From: CAYMKL01 sp964390805
GTDB lineage: Bacteria; Chloroflexota; Anaerolineae; VGOG01
Assembly: GCA_964390805.1 (NCBI GenBank)
Contig: CAYMKL010000118.1
Coordinates: forward strand, 1-21,379
Direction: 5' to 3'
Length of the DNA stretch: 21,379 bases
Both the position numbers and the translations under genes were made by a program. The notes under the pieces were generated by a model. The model made no database searches and was not told the DNA's origin. It was given only the letters and a program-made list of their open reading frames with translations. Below are positions 1 through 5,759 of this stretch, one piece after another; position 1 is the stretch's first letter, and each line of letters starts with the position of its first letter.

Positions 1-717
1 CCGCCCCAGGCGACCTTGAATTTGGACGAGCAGCAGCAGTTCCAGGCCACGGGCTACGACGCCCAGGGAAACGAGATCCCCATCATCCCCATCTGGGGCG
101 GCGCCGGCGGCACCATTATCCCGTTTTGGGCACGCATTGCTGCTGCCGATGCGCAGCAGGCCATCTATACCGCCGGCAACCTGCCCGGTCATTATGAGGT
201 CGTCGCTGCCGTGGGGGAGATCGAGGGCCGCGCCCAGGTGGAGATCATCGGCGATCCCCCGCCCGACCTGGCTCCCGGCCAGTCCTACGACCACACCTTC
301 TCCACAGAGGGTACCTATCCCTACCACGACGGCTACAATCCCGACCTCACAGGTACTGTGATAGTCAGTCCCACCGTAGGACAAGTTGCCAACTTGTCCT
401 ACACCACCGTGCCCATCTCCATCACCGCCACCGGCTTCGAGCCGCTCACCGTCACCATCGGCATCAGCGACACCGTGCGCTGGACCAACACCGACACCAC
501 CACTCACACCATCCGCGGCGGCGAGTACCACGAGCCGACGCCGACACCGACGCCCACCGCCACGCCCACGCCTACACCAACGCCGACGGCCACACCGACC
601 GCAACGGCTACGCCCACGGCGACATCAACTAGCACACCTACGTCAACACCGACAGGCACGGTCACGCCACCAGCTCACTTGGTCTACCTGCCCATCGTCC
701 TGAAGAGCTATCCATAG
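1..717 (+). CDS. Secreted Ig-like/cupredoxin-domain protein, 5' truncated
   Basis: The frame is open to the window edge, so the N-terminus is missing and 238 residues remain. The first ~75 residues resemble a bacterial Ig-like domain, with a 'FQATGYDAQGNEI' strand and 'IYTAGNLPGHYEVVAAV'. Next comes a cupredoxin-like strand pair, 'GTYPYHDGYNP' then 'LTGTVIV'. Where a type-1 copper protein has its Cys and His ligands, this copy reads Asp and Asn, so copper binding is doubtful. A second cupredoxin-like start ('VRWTNTDTTTHTI') is cut short after about 45 residues and runs straight into a Pro-Thr linker of roughly 45 residues. The protein ends 'LVYLPIVLKSYP', a tail seen on many Chloroflexota exported proteins. 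It is probably extracellular or cell-surface; its function is unknown. The stop is TAG at 715-717. Confidence 0.8.
   Translation, partial: PPQATLNLDEQQQFQATGYDAQGNEIPIIPIWGGAGGTIIPFWARIAAADAQQAIYTAGNLPGHYEVVAAVGEIEGRAQVEIIGDPPPDLAPGQSYDHTFSTEGTYPYHDGYNPDLTGTVIVSPTVGQVANLSYTTVPISITATGFEPLTVTIGISDTVRWTNTDTTTHTIRGGEYHEPTPTPTPTATPTPTPTPTATPTATATPTATSTSTPTSTPTGTVTPPAHLVYLPIVLKSYP
376..402. repeat. 27-nt near-perfect palindrome inside a coding region
   Basis: GTAGGACAAGTTG (376-388) is followed by one C and then its exact reverse complement CAACTTGTCCTAC (390-402). Both 13-bp arms are perfect. The palindrome is read in frame as VGQVANLSYT between the first cupredoxin-like domain and the second, truncated one. 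Such symmetry is unexpected in coding DNA and suggests an inserted dispersed repeat; the insertion itself is inference. Confidence 0.8.
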
Positions 718-748
718 ACGCAGCGCAGCCGCAACCAGACTCCTGTGT

Positions 749-857
749 GTCATTGCGAGGAAGCGGAGCGACGCCTGTCCTGAGCTTGTCGAAGGGAAGC
801 AATCCCCTCCCTTGTGGGCTGGAGATTGCTTCGCTCCCGGCGGTCGCTCGCAATGAC
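749..857. repeat. Dispersed inverted-repeat element
   Basis: The outer arms are GTCATTGCGAG (749-759) and CTCGCAATGAC (847-857), an exact 11-bp inverted repeat. An inner pair, GAAGCAATC (796-804) and GATTGCTTC (824-832), is also exact. The 'cattgcgag...gaagcaatc...gattgcttc...ctcgcaatgac' pattern matches a repeat type I know from several bacterial genomes. A second repeat sits inside the left half (776-796). The element fills most of the gap upstream of the flavoprotein gene and leaves no recognisable promoter there. Confidence 0.8.
776..796 (+). repeat. Short dispersed repeat nested in the larger element (copy 1)
   Basis: The core TCCTGAGCTTGTCGAAGGG occurs here. A 21-nt stretch matches positions 1824-1844 at 20 of 21 bases. 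The reverse complement (CCCTTCGACAAGCTCAGG) is a widely scattered bacterial short repeat. It interrupts the left half of the 749-857 inverted repeat, so it looks like an insertion into an older repeat. Confidence 0.75.
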
Positions 858-882
858 GTGCCTCAGGAGGGGAGGGAGGCAA

Positions 883-2196
883 GTGATAAAAGTCAAAGTT
901 GATCGCTGCGGCTACTGCGGCGCTTGTGTTGGGGTTTGTCCTGTTGGGGCCATCGAGCTGGCGGAGACGCGCCTGCTCATCAACGAGGCGTGTTTTGACT
1001 GCGGGCTGTGTCTGGCTGCCTGCCCAGTCGGGGCTTTGCAGGCGGAAGACTACGCCGAGACCGACGCGGCTCCTCTCCGGCGGCGCTACGATGTGGTGGT
1101 CGTAGGCGCAGGGCCGGGTGGGTCGGTAGCGGCGCGAGAAGCCGCCAGGCTGGGCCTCTCGGTTCTGCTGCTGGAGAAACGCCAGGAGATTGGCTCACCG
1201 GTGCGCTGCGCGGAGGGGATAGCGCACGACATGCTCTCGCCCTTCATCGAGCCAGACCCACACTGGATCTCGGCGGTGGTGAGCAAGGCCCAGATCACGG
1301 TTGTCGGGGATGGGACAGCGGCGACCAGGCGTGCGGAGGGGGGCAGAGGCTACGTTCTGGAGCGGCGCGTCTTCGACCGCGTCCTGGCAGAGGAGGCAGC
1401 CAGGGCCGGAGCCCAGGTGATGGTCAAGACCGCGGCCACGGGTCTCTTGTTGGAGGATGGCGTTGTGCGGGGCGTGGTCGCTCGGGGGCCCGCCGGCGCC
1501 ATGGAAATAGAATGTGCGGTGGTCATCGGCGCTGATGGCGTGGAATCGCAGGTAGGCCCCTGGGCTGGCCTGGATACCACTTTACCCTTAAAAGATACGA
1601 TGGCTTGCGCTCAGTACCTGTTGGCGGGCATCGAAATTGATCCCGCGTGCTGTTATTACTACGTGGGCCAGGAGGTGGCCCCCGGCGGCTACGCCTGGGT
1701 CTTCTCCAAAGGGGAGGGCAAGGCCAATGTGGGCCTGGGCATCCAGGCTGATATGGCGGCGGACTCGGCCCTTAACTACCTCACCCGTTTCATTGAGAGC
1801 CAGCCCCACCTGGCCCAGGACGGTGTCCTGAGCCTGTCGAAGGGCAGCCCCGTGACCCTGGTGGTCGGTGGCGTGCCCGTGGGGCCGCCGCTTCCGCGGC
1901 TGGTGGCCAGTGGGCTGATGCTGGTGGGCGATGCCGCTCGCCAGGTGGATCCCCTGACCGGCGGTGGGATCGCTAACGCTATGACCGGTGGCCGGTTGGC
2001 GGCTGAGGTAGCAGCCCAGGCCATCGCTGCCGATGATACCTCGGCTGAGGCTCTGGCCCCGTACGAGGAGCGCTGGATGGCCGGACGAGGGCGCAAGATG
2101 GCTCGCAACTATCGTCTCAAGGAGCGCTTCCGCCCTGACGAGCGGACTTCGCCGCACTTCCTGCGCGTTTTCACGGTGGCGGTGGGAGGGATGTGA
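883..2196 (+). CDS. Geranylgeranyl reductase family flavoprotein with N-terminal 2[4Fe-4S] ferredoxin
   Basis: 437 residues. Residues 9-20 (CGYCGACVGVCP) and 37-48 (CFDCGLCLAACP) are two complete 4Fe-4S motifs. From about residue 69, YDVVVVGAGPGGSVAAREA is an FAD-binding Rossmann motif, followed by 'GSPVRCAEGI', 'VIGADGVES' and 'GLMLVGDAARQVDPLTGGGI', all typical of the geranylgeranyl reductase (GGR/ChlP-like) family. The family saturates isoprenoid double bonds; here the fused ferredoxin probably delivers electrons. The substrate (isoprenoid chain of a lipid, quinone or pigment) cannot be told from sequence. The GTG at 883 is chosen because AGGAGGGGAGGGAGG lies just upstream and the ferredoxin starts at once; an earlier in-frame ATG lies inside the 749-857 repeat. 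'LSLSKG' near residues 316-321 is encoded by a dispersed repeat. Confidence 0.85.
   Translation: MIKVKVDRCGYCGACVGVCPVGAIELAETRLLINEACFDCGLCLAACPVGALQAEDYAETDAAPLRRRYDVVVVGAGPGGSVAAREAARLGLSVLLLEKRQEIGSPVRCAEGIAHDMLSPFIEPDPHWISAVVSKAQITVVGDGTAATRRAEGGRGYVLERRVFDRVLAEEAARAGAQVMVKTAATGLLLEDGVVRGVVARGPAGAMEIECAVVIGADGVESQVGPWAGLDTTLPLKDTMACAQYLLAGIEIDPACCYYYVGQEVAPGGYAWVFSKGEGKANVGLGIQADMAADSALNYLTRFIESQPHLAQDGVLSLSKGSPVTLVVGGVPVGPPLPRLVASGLMLVGDAARQVDPLTGGGIANAMTGGRLAAEVAAQAIAADDTSAEALAPYEERWMAGRGRKMARNYRLKERFRPDERTSPHFLRVFTVAVGGM
1824..1844 (+). repeat. Short dispersed repeat inside the flavoprotein gene (copy 2)
   Basis: The core TCCTGAGCCTGTCGAAGGG is almost identical to 776-796 (20 of 21 bases). 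It is read in frame as part of 'VLSLSKGS', between a helix and the conserved 'GGVPVG' segment of the flavoprotein. Its length of 21 nt keeps the frame, so the gene appears to have tolerated the insertion in a loop. Confidence 0.75.
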
Positions 2197-2225
2197 TTCC
2201 CTCCTCCAGAAGAAAGGAGTCTATC

Positions 2226-3083
2226 ATGACCACAGTCGGTGTACTAACAGACAGTTGTGCCAGCATCCCTGAGAGGTTGATCGAGGAGCTGAACATCAAG
2301 ATCGTCCCCTATTATCTCCATAAGGGCCAGGAAACCCTGCGTGACCTGGTGGACGTGCAGCGGGAGGAGTTCTTCCGTTGGCTTGCCACTGCCCAGGAGC
2401 TGCCCAAGACGGCCAATCCTGGCCCCGGAGACTACTTGGAGGCCTTCAAGGAACTGGCCCAGCGGACCCAGGATATCGTCACCATCCACATGACCTCCGT
2501 CGGCAGCGGAGCCTATCAAGCAGCGCTGGTGGCCAAAGAGATGGCCGGGGAAGCCCTGCCCGATTTGCGCATTGAGGTCATTGACACCTGCAACGTGTCT
2601 CTCTGCCAGGGTTGGATGGCAATCGAGGCGGCGCGGGCGGCCCTGGCCGGCAAGAGCCTGGATGAGATCATTGAGTCGGTCAGGGACATGATCCCCATCA
2701 CCAGGATGATCCAAACGGCCGACACGCTGCGCTATCTCTACAGGGGGGGACGCATCGGCAAGGCCCAACACCTATTTGGCTCGCTCCTCAGTATCAAGCC
2801 CCTCATCGGCATGGAGGATGGGGTCATTGTCCCTTTGGGGCAGGCTCGCAGCCGGTTGGGGGCCTATCGCAAGATTGTGGAGATGATGGAAGAGGACGTT
2901 GGCCCCTCGGGACGGGTCAAGGTAGCCTTCGTCCACACCGCAGCCCTAGAGGAGGTGAGCAAGCTGCGGGCCATGGTAGAGGAGCGGTTGACTTGCGTGG
3001 AGGTGTTGATGGCGGAGCTTTCGCCGGCTCTGGGCGTCCACACCGGCCCCGGCACGACGGGAGTGTGCTTTCTTACTGTGTAG
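2226..3083 (+). CDS. degV: DegV family fatty-acid-binding protein
   Basis: 285 residues, the usual DegV length. The start 'MTTVGVLTDSCASIP' carries the family's TDS/TDSx motif at residues 8-10, followed by 'LNIKIVPYYL'. Further features are 'PKTANPGPGDY' (TSxPs-like region), 'IHMTSVGSGAYQAA', 'DTCNVSLCQGW' and 'LRYLYRGGRIGKAQ', all standard. DegV/FakB proteins bind a fatty acid in a deep pocket and, in some Firmicutes, present it to the kinase FakA; no FakA is visible here. The ATG at 2226 is preceded by AGAAAGGAG. It starts 29 nt after the flavoprotein gene stops, so the two are probably co-transcribed, suggesting a lipid-related pair (inference). Confidence 0.92.
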   Translation: MTTVGVLTDSCASIPERLIEELNIKIVPYYLHKGQETLRDLVDVQREEFFRWLATAQELPKTANPGPGDYLEAFKELAQRTQDIVTIHMTSVGSGAYQAALVAKEMAGEALPDLRIEVIDTCNVSLCQGWMAIEAARAALAGKSLDEIIESVRDMIPITRMIQTADTLRYLYRGGRIGKAQHLFGSLLSIKPLIGMEDGVIVPLGQARSRLGAYRKIVEMMEEDVGPSGRVKVAFVHTAALEEVSKLRAMVEERLTCVEVLMAELSPALGVHTGPGTTGVCFLTV

Positions 3084-3089
3084 ACTTGG

Positions 3090-3186
3090 AGGTGCCAGGC
3101 ACTTTCGCTGAGGGTTCCAGAGCAGTGGAGCCAGTCAATCATCTTCGGCATTGGGCTGGGCGGACTTTCAGAAGTGCCTGACACCT
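3090..3186. repeat. Short inverted-repeat element (MITE-like)
   Basis: AGGTGCCAGGCACTTT (3090-3105) and GAAGTGCCTGACACCT (3171-3186) are inverted repeats matching at 14 of 16 positions. They flank 65 bases with no gene. The GGTGYCAGGCACTT arm is of a kind common at the ends of small non-autonomous repeats. The element separates degV from the mobA promoter. Confidence 0.65.
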
Positions 3187-3204
3187 TGGGCGATTCTGCA
3201 AAAC

Positions 3205-3233
3205 TAGACAGACGTTGCTTTCTGTTGTATACT
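3205..3233 (+). promoter_or_regulatory. Sigma-70-type promoter of mobA-fdhD
   Basis: The -35 box TAGACA (3205-3210), a 17-nt spacer and the -10 box TATACT (3228-3233) form a good housekeeping promoter. Transcription would begin near 3240, only a few bases before the mobA ATG at 3243, so the mRNA may be leaderless. No good Shine-Dalgarno sequence precedes that ATG, which agrees. Confidence 0.65.
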
Positions 3234-3242
3234 ACTGGGGAA

Positions 3243-3860
3243 ATGGACAAGGGAAAACGTGGGGTTCGACATCCTGTCAGTTGCATCGTGTTGGCTGGGG
3301 GAGAGGGCAAGCGGCTGGGTACTGATAAGGCTTTCCTTCGCATAGGCGGTCGGGTGCTCATCGAGGGAATCGTGGAGAAAATGGCGCGAATCGGTGACGA
3401 AGTGATCATCGTCACTAATTCCCCTCAGAGTTATGATTATCTGGAGGCGAGGCTGGTGGGCGATGTTTATCCTGGCAAGGGATCTCTGGGGGGGATCTAT
3501 TCCGGGCTCAAGGCAGCGCACAGCCATCACAGCCTGGTGGTGGCCTGCGACATGCCTTTTCTGGACCTCAGGCTCTTACGTTATATGATCCTCCTGTCCC
3601 CCGGTCAGGACGTGGTCATCCCCAGGGTCGGGGGGCTGACAGAACCATTGCACGCCATCTACTCGCAGCCATGTCTCCAGCCTATCGAGCGCGTATTGGC
3701 AAGCGGCGGCGGCAGAATCATTGACTTCTTCCCTGAGGTGCGAGTGCGCTACGTCGAAGAGCAGGAGATAAAACTGTTCGATCCCCAGTGCCTCTCGTTT
3801 TTTAACATCAACACGCCCGCCGATTTAGAGAAAGCCAGGAGCCTGGTGAGGAGGGAGTGA
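3243..3860 (+). CDS. mobA: Molybdenum cofactor guanylyltransferase
   Basis: 205 residues, normal for MobA. The nucleotide-binding signature LAGGEGKRLGTDK is at residues 17-29, the metal-binding 'ACDMPF' at about 101-106 with Asp103, and 'NINTPADL' near 188-195. MobA transfers GMP from GTP to molybdopterin-Mo to make the bis-MGD cofactor of enzymes such as formate dehydrogenase and nitrate reductase. The ATG at 3243 has no clear ribosome binding site but lies about 10 nt after a -10 box, so leaderless translation is plausible; 12 residues precede the core fold. The stop TGA (3858-3860) overlaps the next start, coupling mobA to fdhD, a sensible partner. MobA-like CTP/nucleotidyltransferases are the alternative, but the fdhD neighbour supports mobA. 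Confidence 0.9.
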   Translation: MDKGKRGVRHPVSCIVLAGGEGKRLGTDKAFLRIGGRVLIEGIVEKMARIGDEVIIVTNSPQSYDYLEARLVGDVYPGKGSLGGIYSGLKAAHSHHSLVVACDMPFLDLRLLRYMILLSPGQDVVIPRVGGLTEPLHAIYSQPCLQPIERVLASGGGRIIDFFPEVRVRYVEEQEIKLFDPQCLSFFNINTPADLEKARSLVRRE

Positions 3861-4639
3861 TGGTCATAGCCAGCCGGAGCTTGAGCTATAGCCGTTATAC
3901 TGTCACTGACCTGACAACGGCTACCACTATGGAAAAAGAGGTGGTGCGGGAGGTGCCCGTGACGGTGTATGTCAACAGAAAGGAGTTGGTCACCTTCCTC
4001 TGCACTCCCCATAATCTGAGATACCTGGCGCTGGGCTTCCTCTATTTGGAGGGCATCATCGGTGGCCTGGATGAGATAGCGCTGCTGCGGGTCTGCGACG
4101 AGGAGGAGATGATCGAGGCGCGTTTGACCCACGACGTCGAGCTGCCGACCAGGCGCGTGCTTACCTCTGGATGTGGGGGTGGCACTACCTTTGCCGATTT
4201 ATCTGCGCAGACCGGCCAGATTGATTCCGCTCTGAAAGTTACACCGTCCCAAGTACTCGGCCTGATGCGACGGCTTTATCGCGAGGCTGAGCTCTATCGT
4301 ACCACAGGCGGCGTGCATACCTCGGCGCTAAGCGACGGCCAGCAGTTGCTGGTCGTGGCCTCCGACGTGGGCAGACATAACACCCTGGACAAGATCCAGG
4401 GGCAGTGTTTGCTGGAGAGCATTGATACCAGGGATCACATACTGTTGACCACGGGGCGTCTCTCGGCAGAGATGTTGAACAAGGCCGTCAAAATGCAGGC
4501 GCCCGTGGTGGTCTCGCGCACCTCACCCACTGATCTGGCCGTGGAGCTGGCCCAAGCCTGGGGCATCACCCTCATCGGTTATGCCCGTGGCGGGCAGATT
4601 CACGTCTACAGCGGCGAGGAACGGGTGGAGCCAGGCTGA
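3860..4639 (+). CDS. fdhD: Formate dehydrogenase accessory sulfurtransferase FdhD
   Basis: 259 residues, typical for FdhD. The diagnostic motifs are 'GGVHTSAL', 'SDVGRHNTLDKIQG' (Asp169 to Asn174 and beyond), 'TTGRLSAEML' and 'VSRTSPTDLAVELAQAWGITLIGYARG'. FdhD relays sulfur from a cysteine desulfurase to the Mo-bisMGD cofactor, activating formate dehydrogenases. In the classical protein the active loop has a CxxC pair; here it reads TSGCGGG, so Cys105 is kept and the second Cys is Gly. The ATG at 3860 overlaps the mobA TGA and follows GAGGAGGG; a GTG one codon upstream is also possible. No formate dehydrogenase gene lies in the window. Confidence 0.93.
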   Translation: MVIASRSLSYSRYTVTDLTTATTMEKEVVREVPVTVYVNRKELVTFLCTPHNLRYLALGFLYLEGIIGGLDEIALLRVCDEEEMIEARLTHDVELPTRRVLTSGCGGGTTFADLSAQTGQIDSALKVTPSQVLGLMRRLYREAELYRTTGGVHTSALSDGQQLLVVASDVGRHNTLDKIQGQCLLESIDTRDHILLTTGRLSAEMLNKAVKMQAPVVVSRTSPTDLAVELAQAWGITLIGYARGGQIHVYSGEERVEPG

Positions 4640-4669
4640 CACACTCGAAAGAACCTTTCCTTGGAAATA

Positions 4670-4839
4670 GGGCCTCTGATTAGCTTGACAATGTTAGATT
4701 AACATAGCAGAGGCGGCTCCCACGCCGCCGGAAGCCGGGCGTGGGAGCCCGGCCTGCTATTTTGTGGCTTTTAGCAAGATTCACGGCGGTTTTCGTAGAA
4801 CATCTGTCCAATGTAACATTGTCAAGTTAGTAGAGGCCC
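4670..4839. mobile_element. MITE-like nested inverted-repeat element, ~170 bp
   Basis: The outer arms 4670-4696 and 4814-4839 are inverted repeats: GGGCCTCT, then a short variable stretch, then TTGACAATGTTA, mirrored on the right. An inner pair, ATAGCAG...GGCTCCCACGC (4704-4725) and GCGTGGGAGCCC...CTGCTAT (4739-4760), forms a second hairpin. No coding sequence lies inside. The right end abuts a histidine-kinase remnant. A copy of the inner arm occurs at 13784-13803. This looks like a small non-autonomous transposable or REP-like element; no clear target duplication was found. Confidence 0.65.
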
Positions 4840-4843
4840 ATTT

Positions 4844-5012
4844 TTGTTGCTGCAGAAAGCAAATCGCGGTCTCGGGGCCACAGGCGGGACGGGGTTGGGA
4901 CTGACCATCGCCAAGCAACTGGTAGAGGCCCAACGGCGGACGGGTCACCGTGGAGAGCCGGATAGGGCAGGGCACCGCTTTCACCTTCACCCTGCCGGTG
5001 GCCGAGGCCTAA
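4844..5012 (+). pseudogene. Remnant of a sensor histidine kinase (C-terminal ATPase end)
   Basis: Frame-reading from 4844 gives 'GGTGLGLTIAKQLVEAQ', the G2 box of a histidine-kinase HATPase domain. At about 4934 one extra base breaks the frame. Reading on in the shifted frame gives 'GGRVTVESRIGQGTAFTFTLP', the final strands of the same domain, and a TAA at 5010-5012. Only about 55 codons survive; everything upstream is replaced by the inverted-repeat element. There is no start site. The fragment is non-functional, although I cannot exclude a sequencing error for the frameshift alone. Confidence 0.75.
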
Positions 5013-5034
5013 CCCGGGCGGCCAGAGGCAGATG

Positions 5035-5069
5035 CCCCCGCAAAGGCGATTTGACAGGTGGGGGTTTTT
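5035..5069 (+). terminator. Possible terminator of the lost kinase gene
   Basis: CCCCCGC (5035-5041) can pair with GTGGGGG (5058-5064), one G-T pair included, around a 16-nt loop, followed by TTTTT (5065-5069). It lies just after the kinase remnant. The loop holds the -35 box of the next promoter, so the two signals overlap. Confidence 0.4.
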
Positions 5070-5079
5070 GTGTTAGAAT
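5051..5079 (+). promoter_or_regulatory. Strong sigma-70-type promoter of the padR operon
   Basis: A perfect -35 TTGACA (5051-5056), 17-nt spacer and -10 TAGAAT (5074-5079). Transcription would start near 5086, inside the palindrome at 5079-5101. Confidence 0.75.
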
Positions 5080-5101
5080 ATATATGTCAAAGTCATATAT
5101 A
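5079..5101. promoter_or_regulatory. Palindromic operator at the padR start site
   Basis: TATATATG (5079-5086), a 7-nt centre TCAAAGT, then the exact reverse complement CATATATA (5094-5101). It overlaps the end of the -10 box and the predicted start site, where a bound repressor would block transcription. The half-site form ATG...CAT resembles known PadR sites (ATGT-N-ACAT type), so autorepression by the adjacent PadR is likely (inference). Confidence 0.6.
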
Positions 5102-5137
5102 AGATGCTGTCTAACGAATCGGTAGAGAGGTTTGATG

Positions 5138-5536
5138 ATGTGCAACGGGCATCATGGGGGGCATGGGAATGGGGAGGGGCGCTGCTGCCCGCCGGAGGGA
5201 CGAGTGCGCGGCTTTGTGCAGCCCTGGCTACTGCTGTCCCTCGCGCAGAAGCCGGCCCACGGCTACGAACTGATGGAATGGCTGGGCCAGGACGAGGACA
5301 CCCCCAGAGCCGATCCTGGGCTCCTCTATCGTACCCTGCGCCAGTTCGAGCAGGACGGGCTGGTGCGTTCGTCGTGGGACACGGAAGGACGTGGCCCGGC
5401 CCGTCGCGTGTACGAGATCACCGACGACGGGTTGGAATATCTGCACGCCTGGGCGGTGAACATCCGCCGCAGCCGGGGGCGGCTGGACCGCTTCCTGGCC
5501 GAGTACCAGGCGCGTTTTCAATCACCATCGGGATAA
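5138..5536 (+). CDS. PadR family regulator with His/Cys-rich N-terminus
   Basis: 132 residues. From about residue 22, 'FVQPWLLLSLAQKPAHGYELMEWLG...PGLLYRTLRQFEQDGLVRSSWDTEGRGPARRVYEITDDGLEYL' is a complete PadR winged helix, with the C-terminal helix for dimer formation. PadR proteins usually repress efflux genes and release DNA on binding a ligand. Unusually, the first ~17 residues are MCNGHHGGHGNGEGRCC, two Cys/His clusters that could bind a metal or sense thiols. The next protein starts with a closely similar stretch. Three close starts exist (TTG 5132, ATG 5135, ATG 5138); 5138 is preferred because AGAGAGG ends 7 nt before it. A strong promoter with an operator lies upstream. Confidence 0.88.
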   Translation: MCNGHHGGHGNGEGRCCPPEGRVRGFVQPWLLLSLAQKPAHGYELMEWLGQDEDTPRADPGLLYRTLRQFEQDGLVRSSWDTEGRGPARRVYEITDDGLEYLHAWAVNIRRSRGRLDRFLAEYQARFQSPSG

Positions 5537-5549
5537 GGAGGTGAACAGT

Positions 5550-5759
5550 ATGTGTGGACACAGCGGTCATCACGGCCGTCATGGCTACGGTGGTTGGTGC
5601 TGTTGCGGCCCCGCAGCCTGGGGTCTTGGCTTCCCCTTCGGGCGGCGCTTCCCCAGCCGCGAGGAGCGCATCACCTGGCTGGAGGAGTACCTGAAAGAGC
5701 TCCAGGCGGAGGTTGAGGCCGTCCGCGAGCGGCTGACCGCCCTGCGGGAGACGGATTGA
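5550..5759 (+). CDS. Small His/Cys-rich protein with C-terminal coiled coil
   Basis: 69 residues. Residues 1-20 (MCGHSGHHGRHGYGGWCCCG) are rich in Cys, His and Gly. The aligned stretch GHHGxHGxGxxxCC is shared with the PadR upstream. A short aromatic/Gly part follows, then residues ~39-68 (REERITWLEEYLKELQAEVEAVRERL) form an amphipathic, charged helix suited to a coiled coil. AAGGAGGTG at 5536-5544 with ideal spacing fixes the ATG at 5550. It begins 13 nt after padR and its stop overlaps the ABC gene start, so the three are one operon. I recognise no named family with certainty; DUF5320-like small proteins are the nearest thought. It could be a metal-binding partner or co-sensor for the PadR (inference). 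Confidence 0.8.
   Translation: MCGHSGHHGRHGYGGWCCCGPAAWGLGFPFGRRFPSREERITWLEEYLKELQAEVEAVRERLTALRETD

Noticed and set aside
540..640. Possible CRISPR-like or microsatellite array
   Set aside because: It is a degenerate Pro-Thr codon repeat in a protein linker, with no spacers.
814..882. Earlier in-frame ATG (814) for the ferredoxin-flavoprotein gene
   Set aside because: It lies inside the 749-857 inverted repeat and adds 23 residues with no family match; GTG 883 has a strong ribosome binding site.
643..882. Minus-strand frames of 63-79 residues across the end of the first gene and the repeat
   Set aside because: They are created by the repeat and by the shadow of the coding gene; no ribosome binding site or homology.
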